Shown piece by piece: positions 1-7,724 of a stretch of 23,802 nt of DNA (its first letter is position 1; every line of letters begins with the position of its first letter). The notes beneath the pieces are model-generated. The model was not told where the DNA came from, searched no databases, and worked only from the letters and a program-made list of their open reading frames with translations. This DNA is from an uncultured Actinomycetes bacterium. Its GTDB lineage: Bacteria > Actinomycetota > Thermoleophilia > Solirubrobacterales > 70-9. The DNA lies in assembly GCA_937907435.1 (NCBI GenBank), contig CALCIA010000258.1, positions 1-23,802 of the forward strand. The letters are read 5' to 3'. The position numbers were made by a program, and so were the translations under genes.

Positions 1-44
1 CACTCTCGCCACGGCCACAGCCTGCCCGGGCCGTGGCGAGAGTG
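1..44. repeat. Perfect 16-bp inverted repeat (hairpin)
   Basis: Bases 1-16 are the exact reverse complement of bases 29-44 (arm CACTCTCGCCACGGCC), with a 12-nt loop. No T-run follows on either strand, so it is not a classical intrinsic terminator. It lies about 150 nt beyond the stop of the leftward acetyltransferase gene and could end transcription of that operon or of a gene outside the window. The loop lacks the CTTA...AAA signature of the four dispersed palindromes described elsewhere in this annotation. Confidence 0.8.
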
Positions 45-57
45 GCGCGTCCCTACC

Positions 58-151
58 CCGGGCGCCAGCTTGCGGGGCCCCGAACCCTTCCGGGCGACAG
101 CTTGCGGGGCCCGAACCCTCCCGGGCGCCAGCCTGCGGGGCCTGAACCCTT
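58..151. repeat. Three tandem 31-32-nt repeats
   Basis: Units at 58-89, 90-120 and 121-151 share the pattern CCGGGCGCCAGC, then TTGCGGGG, then CCCGAACCCTT, with a few substitutions and one single-base indel; a fragment of a fourth unit starts at 152. No spacers separate the units. The block is non-coding and lies just downstream of the lipB-lipA-GNAT operon. The rest of 1-196 holds no gene that I can support. Confidence 0.8.
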
Positions 152-196
152 CCCCGGCGTCCCGCCGCCCCTTGGAGGCTCCCCGCGAACCGCCAG

Positions 197-717
197 CTAA
201 CCCGGCCGCTCGATCACCCAGCGGGTCAGGGGCTGGGGGAAGTTGATCGCGCTCGGCTGCATCTCTTTCGTGAAGACGTAGCGGAAGCCGACGCGCTGCA
301 GGGTCCGGTTCGGGGCGACGTTGAAGGCGTTCGGCTGGCAGAAGAGTCGCTTCAGGTCGAGGGCGCGGAAGTACTCGGCGACCGAGAGGTGGACGAATTC
401 CGTCCCCAGGCCGGAGCGGCGCCGGGGCTCCTCGACGATGTGGAGGTGCATGAAGGCCTCCTCGCCGAAGGCGATGTTGTCGACCGAGCTGAAGCCGACG
501 ATCCGGCCGTCGAGTTCCCAGGCCAGGTTGTAGGTGTCGCGCTCGGCGAGCGGCCTGGCGAAGTCCGCCGCGTAGTGGGCGCGCCAGGCGTCCCGCGAGG
601 GCAGCAGCGCCCGGTCGACGCCGAGGTGCAGGAGGTACTCGTCGGAGGCGTCGTGGAAGTAATCGATGCGGACGTCGACCTCGTCCGGCTCCAGCGGCCG
701 GACGATCCGCGCTCCGG

Positions 718-721
<4 letters not shown>
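197..721 (-). CDS. GNAT-family N-acetyltransferase
   Basis: A 174-residue protein with the GNAT fold signature. Motif A is the acetyl-CoA pyrophosphate loop around residues 99-106 (RRRSGLG), and motif B follows with NVAPNRTLQRVGFRYV near 134-149. The GTG start at 719-721 overlaps the lipA stop as GTGA, so translation is probably coupled to lipA. The same frame stays open upstream through antisense lipA, but that part is low-complexity Arg/Ala/Gly and has no family features, so I reject the longer start. The acceptor substrate cannot be told from sequence. Placement behind lipB-lipA makes it part of that operon but does not prove a role in lipoate metabolism. Cytoplasmic; no signal peptide or membrane segment is visible. 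Confidence 0.85.
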
Positions 722-1709
<988 letters not shown>

Positions 1710-1713
<4 letters not shown>

Positions 1714-2456
1714 CGCTCGCCACCGAGCCTAGCGGGCTGTCGGTCCAGGCCCAATTCGGCGAGGGTCGCGGAGCGCGTCTCCCGCTCGAAGACCGCGCCG
1801 AAATGCCGCCCCACCGTCGCCGCGTACGCCGCCACGGTCGCGTCGCTCCCGCCCTCCTTCAGGATCGAGGTCATCGCCACCCCCTGGATCCCGCACGGGA
1901 TCACCCACGAGAACGGCTCCAGGTCGTTGTCGACGTTCACCGCCAGCCCGTGCGTGGTGATGCCCTTGCTGACGTGGACGCCGATCGAGCCGATCTTCTC
2001 CGCCGCGCCCACCAGCCCCGGCGCCGGCGGCGGCCCCTCGGTCCACACCCCGGTCAGCCCGGCGATCGTCTGCGCGCCGACCCCGTGCTCGGCCAGCGCC
2101 CCGATCATCACCCGCTCCAGCCCCCGCACGTACTCGTGCACGTCGCCGCCCAGCGGCGTCAGGTCGAGGATCGGGTAGGCGACCAGCTGTCCCGGCCCGT
2201 GATAGGTGACGAGCCCGCCGCGGTCGGTGTCGAGGACTTCGATCCCCTGCCCCTCGTACCAGGCGTCCCCCATCGGCAGTTCCTCCGGCTTGGTGCGCCG
2301 CCCGCGCGAGTACACCGGCGGGTGCTCCAGCAGCAGCACCGCGTCCGGGACGGCCCCCGCGCCGCGCCGCTCGGCCAGCGCCAGCTGCAGGTCCCAGGCC
2401 TCGCGGTAGGGGACGGTCCCGCAGTCGATGAGAAGCAGCTCGGCGCTCATTCCCAT
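1710..2456 (-). CDS. lipB: Lipoyl(octanoyl) transferase
   Basis: A 248-residue enzyme that moves octanoate from acyl carrier protein to the lysine of lipoyl domains, giving the substrate of LipA. Family marks are RGGLVTYHGPGQLVAYP (79-95), catalytic Lys154 in AEKIGSIGVHV and catalytic Cys188 in IPCGI. The 34-residue spacing between Lys and Cys is as in characterised LipB proteins. Of two nearby ATGs (2454-2456 and 2448-2450) I chose the first because GAGAG lies about 4-8 nt upstream on the minus strand. First gene of the lipB-lipA-GNAT operon; the divergent gene on the other strand starts only 38 nt away. Confidence 0.96.
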
Positions 2457-2477
2457 AATTCTCTCAAGTCGCCCCCA

Positions 2478-2483
2478 TATGCT
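2478..2483 (+). promoter_or_regulatory. Possible -10 box for the 2495 gene
   Basis: The 38-nt gap between divergent lipB and the membrane protein gene contains TATGCT at 2478-2483, 11 nt before the ATG at 2495. No good -35 box or Shine-Dalgarno sequence is visible, so the mRNA leader would be very short. The overlapping CATATG could also serve the opposite direction. Confidence 0.35.
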
Positions 2484-2494
2484 GTGCTCACCGC

Positions 2495-4132
2495 ATGCTC
2501 CAGTCGAAGCCGTACCGCCCCGAATGGCTGCCCGCGGTTGCGCTGAGCGCGGCGCTGGCGTCGCTGATGCTGATCTGGGACCCGCAGGTCGGGGACCTCG
2601 CGGCGCAGGTCTTCCACACCGAGCTCTTCGAGCACACCGGCCTCGCGATCTGGAACTCCTCCTGGTACGCGGGCCACTACACGCTCAACTACAGCCTGCT
2701 GTTCCCGCCCGCGGCGGCGCTGCTCGGCCCGCAGGTGCTGGGGATGCTGTCGGTGGTCGCGTCGTCCTACCTCTTCGACCGCCTGGTCCGGGACCGCTGG
2801 GGGACGGAGGCGCGCTGGGCGACGCTCTGGTTCGCGGCGGGCGTCGTCACCCTGCTCGCCGACGGGCAGCTGACCTTCGCCTTCGGCGTCGCGTTCGGGC
2901 TGGCGGCGCTGCGCTCGCTGCAGCTGGGGAGGACGACGCTCGCGCTCCTCGCGGCGGCCGCCTGCCCGCTGGCGAGCCCGGTCGCGGGCGGCTTCCTGGC
3001 CGGGGTCCTCGCCGCCGGGGTCTGGGAACGCGGCGAGCGCCTCAACCGCGCCGCGCTCGGCGCCGCCGCGGTGGCGCTCGTCCTCACCGTCGCGCCCAAC
3101 CTCGCCTTCCCCGAACCGGGCACCTTCCCCTTCGTCTCCTCCTCCTTCGTCGCGATCCCGGCCTGGTGCGCCGGCGCCCTCTTCCTCACCTGGCGGGCCG
3201 AGGGCGAGGCGCGGCTGCGCCGGGTCATCGTCGGTTATGCCGTCGCCTCGACCGCGATCTACCTCACCCCGAACGCGCTCGGCGGCAACGCGGTGCGCCT
3301 CGGCGCCCTCTTCGGCGGCCCGGTCCTGGCGGCGGTCCTGCTCTCGCACCGCCCCTTGCCGCGCCCCCATCCCCGCGTCCCGGCCTGGTTCTACACCGCG
3401 GTCCTCGTCGTCACCCTCCTCGGCAGCCTCTACTGGCAGTTCACCGCCAGCGTCTCCCAGATCGCCCGCTCCGTCGGCGACCCCTCGACCAAAGAATCCT
3501 TCTTCGCCCCCGCCTCCCATTGGCTGATGGCGCACGGCGGCCGCGGCACCCGGATCGAGGTCCCGCCGACCGCGAACCACTGGGAGTCGGCCTACCTGGC
3601 GCCGAAGTTCGAGCTCGCCCGCGGCTGGCTGCGCCAGCTCGACACCGCCCGCGACGACATCTTCTACAAGGAAGGCGCCCTCACCGACCGCAGCTACCAA
3701 CGCTGGCTCCGCAACAACGCGATCCGTTACGTCGCGCTCCCGAACGCGCCCCTCGACTACTCCTCGGCCGCCGAGCGCCGCCTCATCCTCGCGGGCCCCG
3801 CCTACCTCCACGAACGCTTCCACGACCGCCACTGGCGCATCTACGAAGTCGCCGAACCCAAGCCCCTCGTCGCCCCCCTCGGCACGGGCCGCGGCAGCGC
3901 CGACTCGGTCGGCCCCCAGGGCTTCGCCCTCAACGTCACCAAACCCGGCGAATTCCTCGTCCGCGTCAACTTCACCCCCTACTGGTCGATCGGCGACGGC
4001 GCCGGCTGCCTCCTCCGCCACGGCAACTGGACCATCGCCCGCGTCGCCCGCCCCGGCACCTTCAGCGTCGACGCCGACTTCTCCCTCGGCGGCGCCTGGA
4101 ACGCGATGACCGGCGCGAAGAAGACCTGCTGA
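2495..4132 (+). CDS. Polytopic membrane protein, GT-C glycosyltransferase-like
   Basis: A 545-residue integral membrane protein. Roughly nine to ten hydrophobic segments fill residues 10-325, followed by a soluble C-terminal region of about 220 residues. The layout (first helix, then a long extracytoplasmic loop with acidic residues and the stretch WYAGHYTLNYSLLFPP, further helices, then a large soluble tail with a phrase such as NNAIRYVALPNAP) resembles GT-C/YfhO-like and PTPS-related membrane proteins. I cannot name a substrate or prove catalysis. It stands alone, divergent from lipB and convergent with the phosphoesterase operon. A role in cell-envelope glycan or glycolipid assembly is an inference from fold style only. 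Confidence 0.7.
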   Translation: MLQSKPYRPEWLPAVALSAALASLMLIWDPQVGDLAAQVFHTELFEHTGLAIWNSSWYAGHYTLNYSLLFPPAAALLGPQVLGMLSVVASSYLFDRLVRDRWGTEARWATLWFAAGVVTLLADGQLTFAFGVAFGLAALRSLQLGRTTLALLAAAACPLASPVAGGFLAGVLAAGVWERGERLNRAALGAAAVALVLTVAPNLAFPEPGTFPFVSSSFVAIPAWCAGALFLTWRAEGEARLRRVIVGYAVASTAIYLTPNALGGNAVRLGALFGGPVLAAVLLSHRPLPRPHPRVPAWFYTAVLVVTLLGSLYWQFTASVSQIARSVGDPSTKESFFAPASHWLMAHGGRGTRIEVPPTANHWESAYLAPKFELARGWLRQLDTARDDIFYKEGALTDRSYQRWLRNNAIRYVALPNAPLDYSSAAERRLILAGPAYLHERFHDRHWRIYEVAEPKPLVAPLGTGRGSADSVGPQGFALNVTKPGEFLVRVNFTPYWSIGDGAGCLLRHGNWTIARVARPGTFSVDADFSLGGAWNAMTGAKKTC

Positions 4133-4149
4133 CCCACTCCCCCCGCAGA

Positions 4150-4192
4150 GCGTTCGTCCTTAGGGCTCGTATACCGAACCAACGACGAACGC
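4150..4192. repeat. Dispersed palindromic element, copy 1
   Basis: Arms GCGTTCGTC (4150-4158) and GACGAACGC (4184-4192) enclose a 25-nt loop that begins CTTA and ends CCAAC and contains a second, imperfect stem (GGCTCG/CGAACC around TATAC). It sits between the convergent ends of the 2495-4132 and 4199-5680 genes. Both flanking genes could use it as a terminator, but no T-tract follows. Its outer arm is shared with the copy at 15836. Confidence 0.75.
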
Positions 4193-4198
4193 ACCGGG

Positions 4199-5680
4199 TC
4201 AGGGCTGGCTGGGCGGCAACGCTCTGCGCATGACGAGGGCGAACCTGGCGAATTCCTCCTGGAAGTCGTGGAGGTCCATGGCGTGCCCGGCGCCGTCGAT
4301 GGCCGCCGAGGGGATGGCCTTGCGCGCGCGTCGTTCTTCGTGCGCCTGCCGTCTCCATTCGGCCATGGTCTTGTGGATTTTCTCGTGTGGGTCGATGTCC
4401 GTGCGAGGGGAATCCTCGAGCAGGATGCCGAGGTGCTGCGCCATCTGCACTCGTTTCGGCATCGCCGCCAGCGCCGCCTCGGGGTCGGCGGCAAATCGCC
4501 TCAGGATCGTCGCGATCAGGCTGGTGTGGTCGAAGACCTCGTGCGAGACGTGCTTGCGGACCCGCGGCCCGACCACGATCGCGGGCACCCGCACGCCGAG
4601 CGTCGCGAACCCCGAGCCATCTTGGATCGGCGGCGGCTCGACGTGGTCGTAGAAGCCCCCGTGCTCGTCGTAGACGATCACCAGCAGCGTGTCCTCCCAG
4701 TCGGGGCTCTTGGTCAGGGCCTCGTAGAGCTCCAGCACCAGCGCCTGCCCGGCCTTCACGTCGGAGGGCGGATGGTCGTCGTTGGAGTTGGGGTCGAGGA
4801 CGTCCAGGTCGATGAAGTTCGGGTCGATCCAGGAGACGTCGCGTAGCTGTCCCTTGGCGGCGTCATCGAGGAAGCTGTCGTGAGTGACGATCGCCGCCTC
4901 TGCGACTTCCGTCGCGAAGCCGACCTTCTTCCGGTCGAAATAGGCGAAGTTGTCGCGATTCACGTGACGGAACTCGCGGTACTCGGCGTCGACGCCGCGC
5001 AGCGTGGCCGGGTCGTGCGAGTACCAGCGCCACTGCGCGTCCGCGAGCTGCCTGGTGAAGGCTTTGACCTCGTAGATCGGCAGGCTGCCGAGGTTGCCGA
5101 CGCCGAGATCCTTCAGCCGGGCGAGGATGTCGTGGAGGAGCCCGCCGTGCTGCGTGACCGGATCGCCCGCTTCACCCGCGATCGAGTACTGCCGGTTCGG
5201 CCAGGTGTCGCCGGGGATCGAGGCGTGCCAGCCGTCGCAGACGCAGAAGTTGCGGGCGAGGTGGTCGTAGACCGGCAGGTGGCCGGCGCCGTAGTGGCCC
5301 ATCGGCACGCGCAGGAACTCCGGACCGAGCTCGATCGGTTTGCCTTCCTCGTCGGCTCGCGTCGCCGCGAAGTTCCTGACGAAGCCGGTGTTGCCGTCTT
5401 CGAGCTGCTTGTGGACGCACCCGGGCGAGTGGCAGGGGTCGAGGATCTTCGGCTTGTGCCCGGATGGTGGCTTCGGCACGGTTTCGCCCGGTCCCCATTC
5501 GAAAGGAGGGACCGGGATCCCGTCGGGGCCAGGGTTCGGTCGCGCGGCCGCGATCCCGTCGACCTCCGGCATCCCGTCTTTCTGCAGGTAGCCGAGCATC
5601 TGGTCGAAGGACCGGTTCTCCATCATCAGGACGACGACGTGCTTGATCTGCTGGAGGCGTTCGTCGGGGGTCACGATCAC
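4199..5680 (-). CDS. Phospholipase C / acid phosphatase-family phosphoesterase
   Basis: A 493-residue member of the PLC/AcpA phosphoesterase family (alkaline phosphatase superfamily fold). Family marks in order are HVVVLMMENRSFDQMLGYL (14-32) with the metal/nucleophile-region ENRSFD, the segment WHASIPGDTWPNRQ (151-164), DDHPPSDV (301-308), VYDEHGGFYDHVEPP (336-350), GVRVPAIVVGP (362-372) and FDHTSLIATIL (383-393). It should hydrolyse a phosphate mono- or diester; the substrate is unknown. No signal peptide or Tat motif is seen, which is unusual because many relatives are exported. The start is the GTG at 5678-5680, overlapping the PLD stop as GTGA. The open frame continues upstream through antisense PLD sequence without family features. 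Last gene of the tyrosinase operon. Confidence 0.88.
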   Translation of the reverse strand: MIVTPDERLQQIKHVVVLMMENRSFDQMLGYLQKDGMPEVDGIAAARPNPGPDGIPVPPFEWGPGETVPKPPSGHKPKILDPCHSPGCVHKQLEDGNTGFVRNFAATRADEEGKPIELGPEFLRVPMGHYGAGHLPVYDHLARNFCVCDGWHASIPGDTWPNRQYSIAGEAGDPVTQHGGLLHDILARLKDLGVGNLGSLPIYEVKAFTRQLADAQWRWYSHDPATLRGVDAEYREFRHVNRDNFAYFDRKKVGFATEVAEAAIVTHDSFLDDAAKGQLRDVSWIDPNFIDLDVLDPNSNDDHPPSDVKAGQALVLELYEALTKSPDWEDTLLVIVYDEHGGFYDHVEPPPIQDGSGFATLGVRVPAIVVGPRVRKHVSHEVFDHTSLIATILRRFAADPEAALAAMPKRVQMAQHLGILLEDSPRTDIDPHEKIHKTMAEWRRQAHEERRARKAIPSAAIDGAGHAMDLHDFQEEFARFALVMRRALPPSQP

Positions 5681-6264
5681 GAGCCCTTCGCGCGCGCTTC
5701 GGCCATCTGCTTCAGCATCCAGTCGTGGTTCAGGTCGAGGATCGCGCAGAGCTCGGAGGCGACGACGGCGTTGCGGCTCAGCGTGGGCTGGTTGTCCTGT
5801 TCGGACTCCCCGGAAATCGACCAGTTGGTCGAGCCGGTGACCGAGTAGACGCCATCCACGATCAGCACCTTCAGGTGTGAGATCGCGTGGTGCACTTCGG
5901 AGGTCCCGATCGCGATCGAGTTGCCGAACTGGTCGTTCGACCATTTGGCGAGCAGATCTTTCTCGTGCACCCCGCCCGCCTGTGATTCGTCGAGGCTCAT
6001 CTGCACGTACACGTGCTTGGAGTCGAGCTTGCCGCGGATCAGTTCGTCGAGCTCCGGATCGTCGTACCCGTACATGTTGAGCACGAGTGAGTGTTGGGCG
6101 CTGCCGAGCAGCGAGGCCAACATCGGGTGGAGGGAGTCGCGCGGGGAGAAGAAGCTGCGCTGATCGGAGGGGTAGCCGTCGAGGAAGCGCTTCTCTGCCT
6201 TGTACTGGGCAAGGTCGTCCCACGTGAACTCCGCGGGTGCCGCACTCTTGGCGACTTCAGGCAT
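5677..6264 (-). CDS. Single-HKD phospholipase D-like protein
   Basis: A 195-residue protein with one PLD-superfamily catalytic motif, H130-x-K132-x4-D137 (SHLKVLIVDG), followed by GSTNWS (144-149) and the acidic stretch GESEQDNQ (152-159). A single HKD motif means the active site would form by dimerisation, as in Nuc-type endonucleases, or with a partner. Members cut phosphodiesters in DNA, lipids or other substrates; which one applies here is not visible. No signal peptide or transmembrane segment. Its ATG overlaps the upstream gene by 8 nt and its stop overlaps the downstream phosphoesterase start as GTGA, so the two phosphodiesterase-type enzymes are translationally coupled. Confidence 0.85.
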   Translation of the reverse strand: MPEVAKSAAPAEFTWDDLAQYKAEKRFLDGYPSDQRSFFSPRDSLHPMLASLLGSAQHSLVLNMYGYDDPELDELIRGKLDSKHVYVQMSLDESQAGGVHEKDLLAKWSNDQFGNSIAIGTSEVHHAISHLKVLIVDGVYSVTGSTNWSISGESEQDNQPTLSRNAVVASELCAILDLNHDWMLKQMAEARAKGS

Positions 6265-6697
6265 AGGTGGCGAGCCGGATCTTGCGGAAGGAGAGGACCT
6301 CGTCCGAGGCGCGGCCTTCGGTGTGGGCGACGACGGTGACTTTCGCCGCCGTGAGTCCCTGCGTGAGCATCGCCTTCAGCGGCTCGGTGACGGTGAGGAT
6401 GCGGACCGCGGGCTCGAGTTGGTGGGCCGGGCGCAGGTCGAAGGGGTCGCGGGCGGTCGGGATGTCGCAGTGACCGACGTCGCCGAAGCAGCCGCCATGG
6501 CCGAAGATGAAGAACGAGCCGACGTAGGCGCGGTGGGACTGATCGGGTTCGCCGCCGACCCCGCGCGATGCCATGAACACCTGCGCTTCGTAAGAGGAGC
6601 CGGAATGGTCGAGCCCGTAGAAGATCAGGTCGGCGCGCTCGAAGCGGTGTTCGGCGGCCGGGAGCTCGAGTGGGGCGCTGGTGAAGCGGTCGACCAT
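6257..6697 (-). CDS. Tyrosinase-associated protein, GHGGCFGD-type domain
   Basis: A 146-residue protein with a central conserved-looking core GSFFIFGHGGCFGDVGHCDIP (split here as GSFFIFGHGG plus CFGDVGHCDIP, about residues 61-80) and a preceding FYGLDHSGSSYEAQVF block. The Cys and His residues in this core could bind metal. From memory, similar sequence occurs as a C-terminal beta-rich domain fused to some bacterial tyrosinase-family proteins, in the place of the plant polyphenol oxidase C-terminal domain; here it is a separate gene immediately after the tyrosinase. It overlaps the tyrosinase stop by one base (TGATG). Likely role, by inference: shielding the copper site, copper delivery or folding partner of the tyrosinase. 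The functional assignment is uncertain; the coding call is firm. Confidence 0.75.
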   Translation of the reverse strand: MVDRFTSAPLELPAAEHRFERADLIFYGLDHSGSSYEAQVFMASRGVGGEPDQSHRAYVGSFFIFGHGGCFGDVGHCDIPTARDPFDLRPAHQLEPAVRILTVTEPLKAMLTQGLTAAKVTVVAHTEGRASDEVLSFRKIRLATYA

Positions 6698-7488
6698 CAG
6701 GTGCCTCCCACGGCCGCGGTCGAGGCCGCGTAGTCATAGCCGAGGTGACTGACTTCGAGCGTTTCCCGGACGGTCATCGGGAACGGCGCCAACGCGCGGT
6801 CGAGCAGCGCGCCCGGCACGCCCGGACCGTGCCTCAGCTGCCACAGGTACCAGAGCCGGTCGATCATGCAGTGGTGGGCCCAGAAGACGGGGTCATAGGC
6901 GGCTACCGGGATCCGTCCCATCGTCCCGCCGGTCCACACGTGGACGCCGTCGTGGATTCCTTCGAGCTGGGACTGGAAGGTGAGGAAGTCGCGGTTCGCG
7001 AGGACCTGTTCCACCGCTTGCGGTGAGGGCAGTTCTCCGGGGCGGCCAGGCGCGCGCGTGGTCCGGGACTGGCCTGGAACTTCACGGCCGGATTTCTGGA
7101 TCGGCGAGTCGAACAGCGGATTTTTGCGGCCGTCCGCTTTGCGCACGGTGTAGGCCCTCGGGATCCCTTCCTGGTGTTCGACCGTCCAGTCCCACCACGG
7201 CAGCGTCACGCCGGGGACCAGATCCTGCAGCGCCTTCTCGAAGAGGTAGAGGTAGGCGCGGTGCCAAGGGAGGAAGAGCTCGCTTTGGTGCTTGCAGGAG
7301 ATCGGCAGCGGCAGCCCGTGGATCCCGGCCCAGGCTTGGTAGCCGCGATCGTCCTCGACCCCCTGGGCGGCGGCGATCGCCGCTCGAAGGTCGGCGAGCT
7401 GACCAGGCGTGAGCCGGCGCACGCTCCGCCGATGCCGCAGCGCTTTCGGGGCGAGCGGCGAGGCCGGAGGACTCGCGGCGGGGCTCAC
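6697..7488 (-). CDS. Tyrosinase / polyphenol oxidase (type 3 copper)
   Basis: A 263-residue type 3 copper oxidase predicted to oxidise phenols or catechols to quinones. The CuA ligands are H57, H67 and H76 (GIHG, then CKHQSELFLPWHRAYL). The CuB ligands are H179, H183 and H205 or H206 (GIHDGVHVW, then DPVFWAHHCMIDRLW). C65 stands two residues before H67, the CxH arrangement that forms a Cys-His thioether in fungal tyrosinases and molluscan haemocyanins. The residue after the first CuB histidine is D180, where many tyrosinases have Asn, so monophenolase activity is uncertain. No signal peptide. The start is GTG at 7486-7488, overlapping the stop of a small upstream gene as GTGA. Confidence 0.92.
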   Translation of the reverse strand: MSPAASPPASPLAPKALRHRRSVRRLTPGQLADLRAAIAAAQGVEDDRGYQAWAGIHGLPLPISCKHQSELFLPWHRAYLYLFEKALQDLVPGVTLPWWDWTVEHQEGIPRAYTVRKADGRKNPLFDSPIQKSGREVPGQSRTTRAPGRPGELPSPQAVEQVLANRDFLTFQSQLEGIHDGVHVWTGGTMGRIPVAAYDPVFWAHHCMIDRLWYLWQLRHGPGVPGALLDRALAPFPMTVRETLEVSHLGYDYAASTAAVGGT

Positions 7489-7655
7489 CGCTGTCCTCCG
7501 GCTCCGCCCTTACGGCGGCGTGCGCGGGTTCGTCTCCTACCCAACCGCTCTCGCAGCTTTATTCCTGCGATGCCGCCGGTCGCTGCGATGAAGGGCGCAA
7601 AGCTGAGCGCCGTCTCCTCGACGGGTATCCCAGCTATATGGGCCCCCCAGACCAT
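7485..7655 (-). CDS. Small hydrophobic/basic protein leading the tyrosinase operon
   Basis: A 56-codon frame from ATG (7653-7655) to TGA (7485-7487). It encodes a short N-terminus (MVWGAHIAGIPVEE), one hydrophobic stretch at about residues 16-32 (ALSFAPFIAATGGIAGI) and a strongly basic tail (KLRERLGRRRTRARRRKGG), the pattern of a single-pass small membrane protein. Its stop makes a GTGA overlap with the tyrosinase start, the same junction used repeatedly across this window, which is the best evidence that it is translated. It would place a membrane-anchored peptide at the head of the operon. No strong Shine-Dalgarno; AAGAAT lies 7 nt before the ATG and could be a -10 box. Function unknown. 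Confidence 0.6.
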   Translation of the reverse strand: MVWGAHIAGIPVEETALSFAPFIAATGGIAGIKLRERLGRRRTRARRRKGGAGGQR

Positions 7656-7724
7656 GCGAGGAATTCTTACCGTACCGAAATTCCTACAGTGTGTTTTCCC
7701 GATCGGAAAGCCGGAAACAGCGCA
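7656..7724. other. Intergenic region upstream of the tyrosinase operon
   Basis: This 69-nt AT-richer gap between the E2 stop and the small gene holds a short inverted repeat TTTCC-N5-GGAAA (7695-7709) containing the palindrome CCGATCGG. It could be an operator for the tyrosinase operon or a weak terminator for the dehydrogenase operon. No T-run of note follows. I see no other signal. Confidence 0.35.

Noticed and set aside
58..151. Tandem 31-32-nt repeats as a CRISPR array
   Set aside because: There are no spacers between units, the units vary, and no cas gene is present.
4150..4192. Palindrome as an ordinary intrinsic terminator between convergent genes
   Set aside because: No T-tract on either strand, and copies of the same architecture lie inside the thiO coding region, where a terminator would be harmful.
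4199..6223. One 674-codon frame that could read as a PLD-PLC fusion protein
   Set aside because: The part upstream of 5680 is out of frame with the real PLD gene and has no family features. The GTGA overlap at 5677-5680 marks two separate genes.
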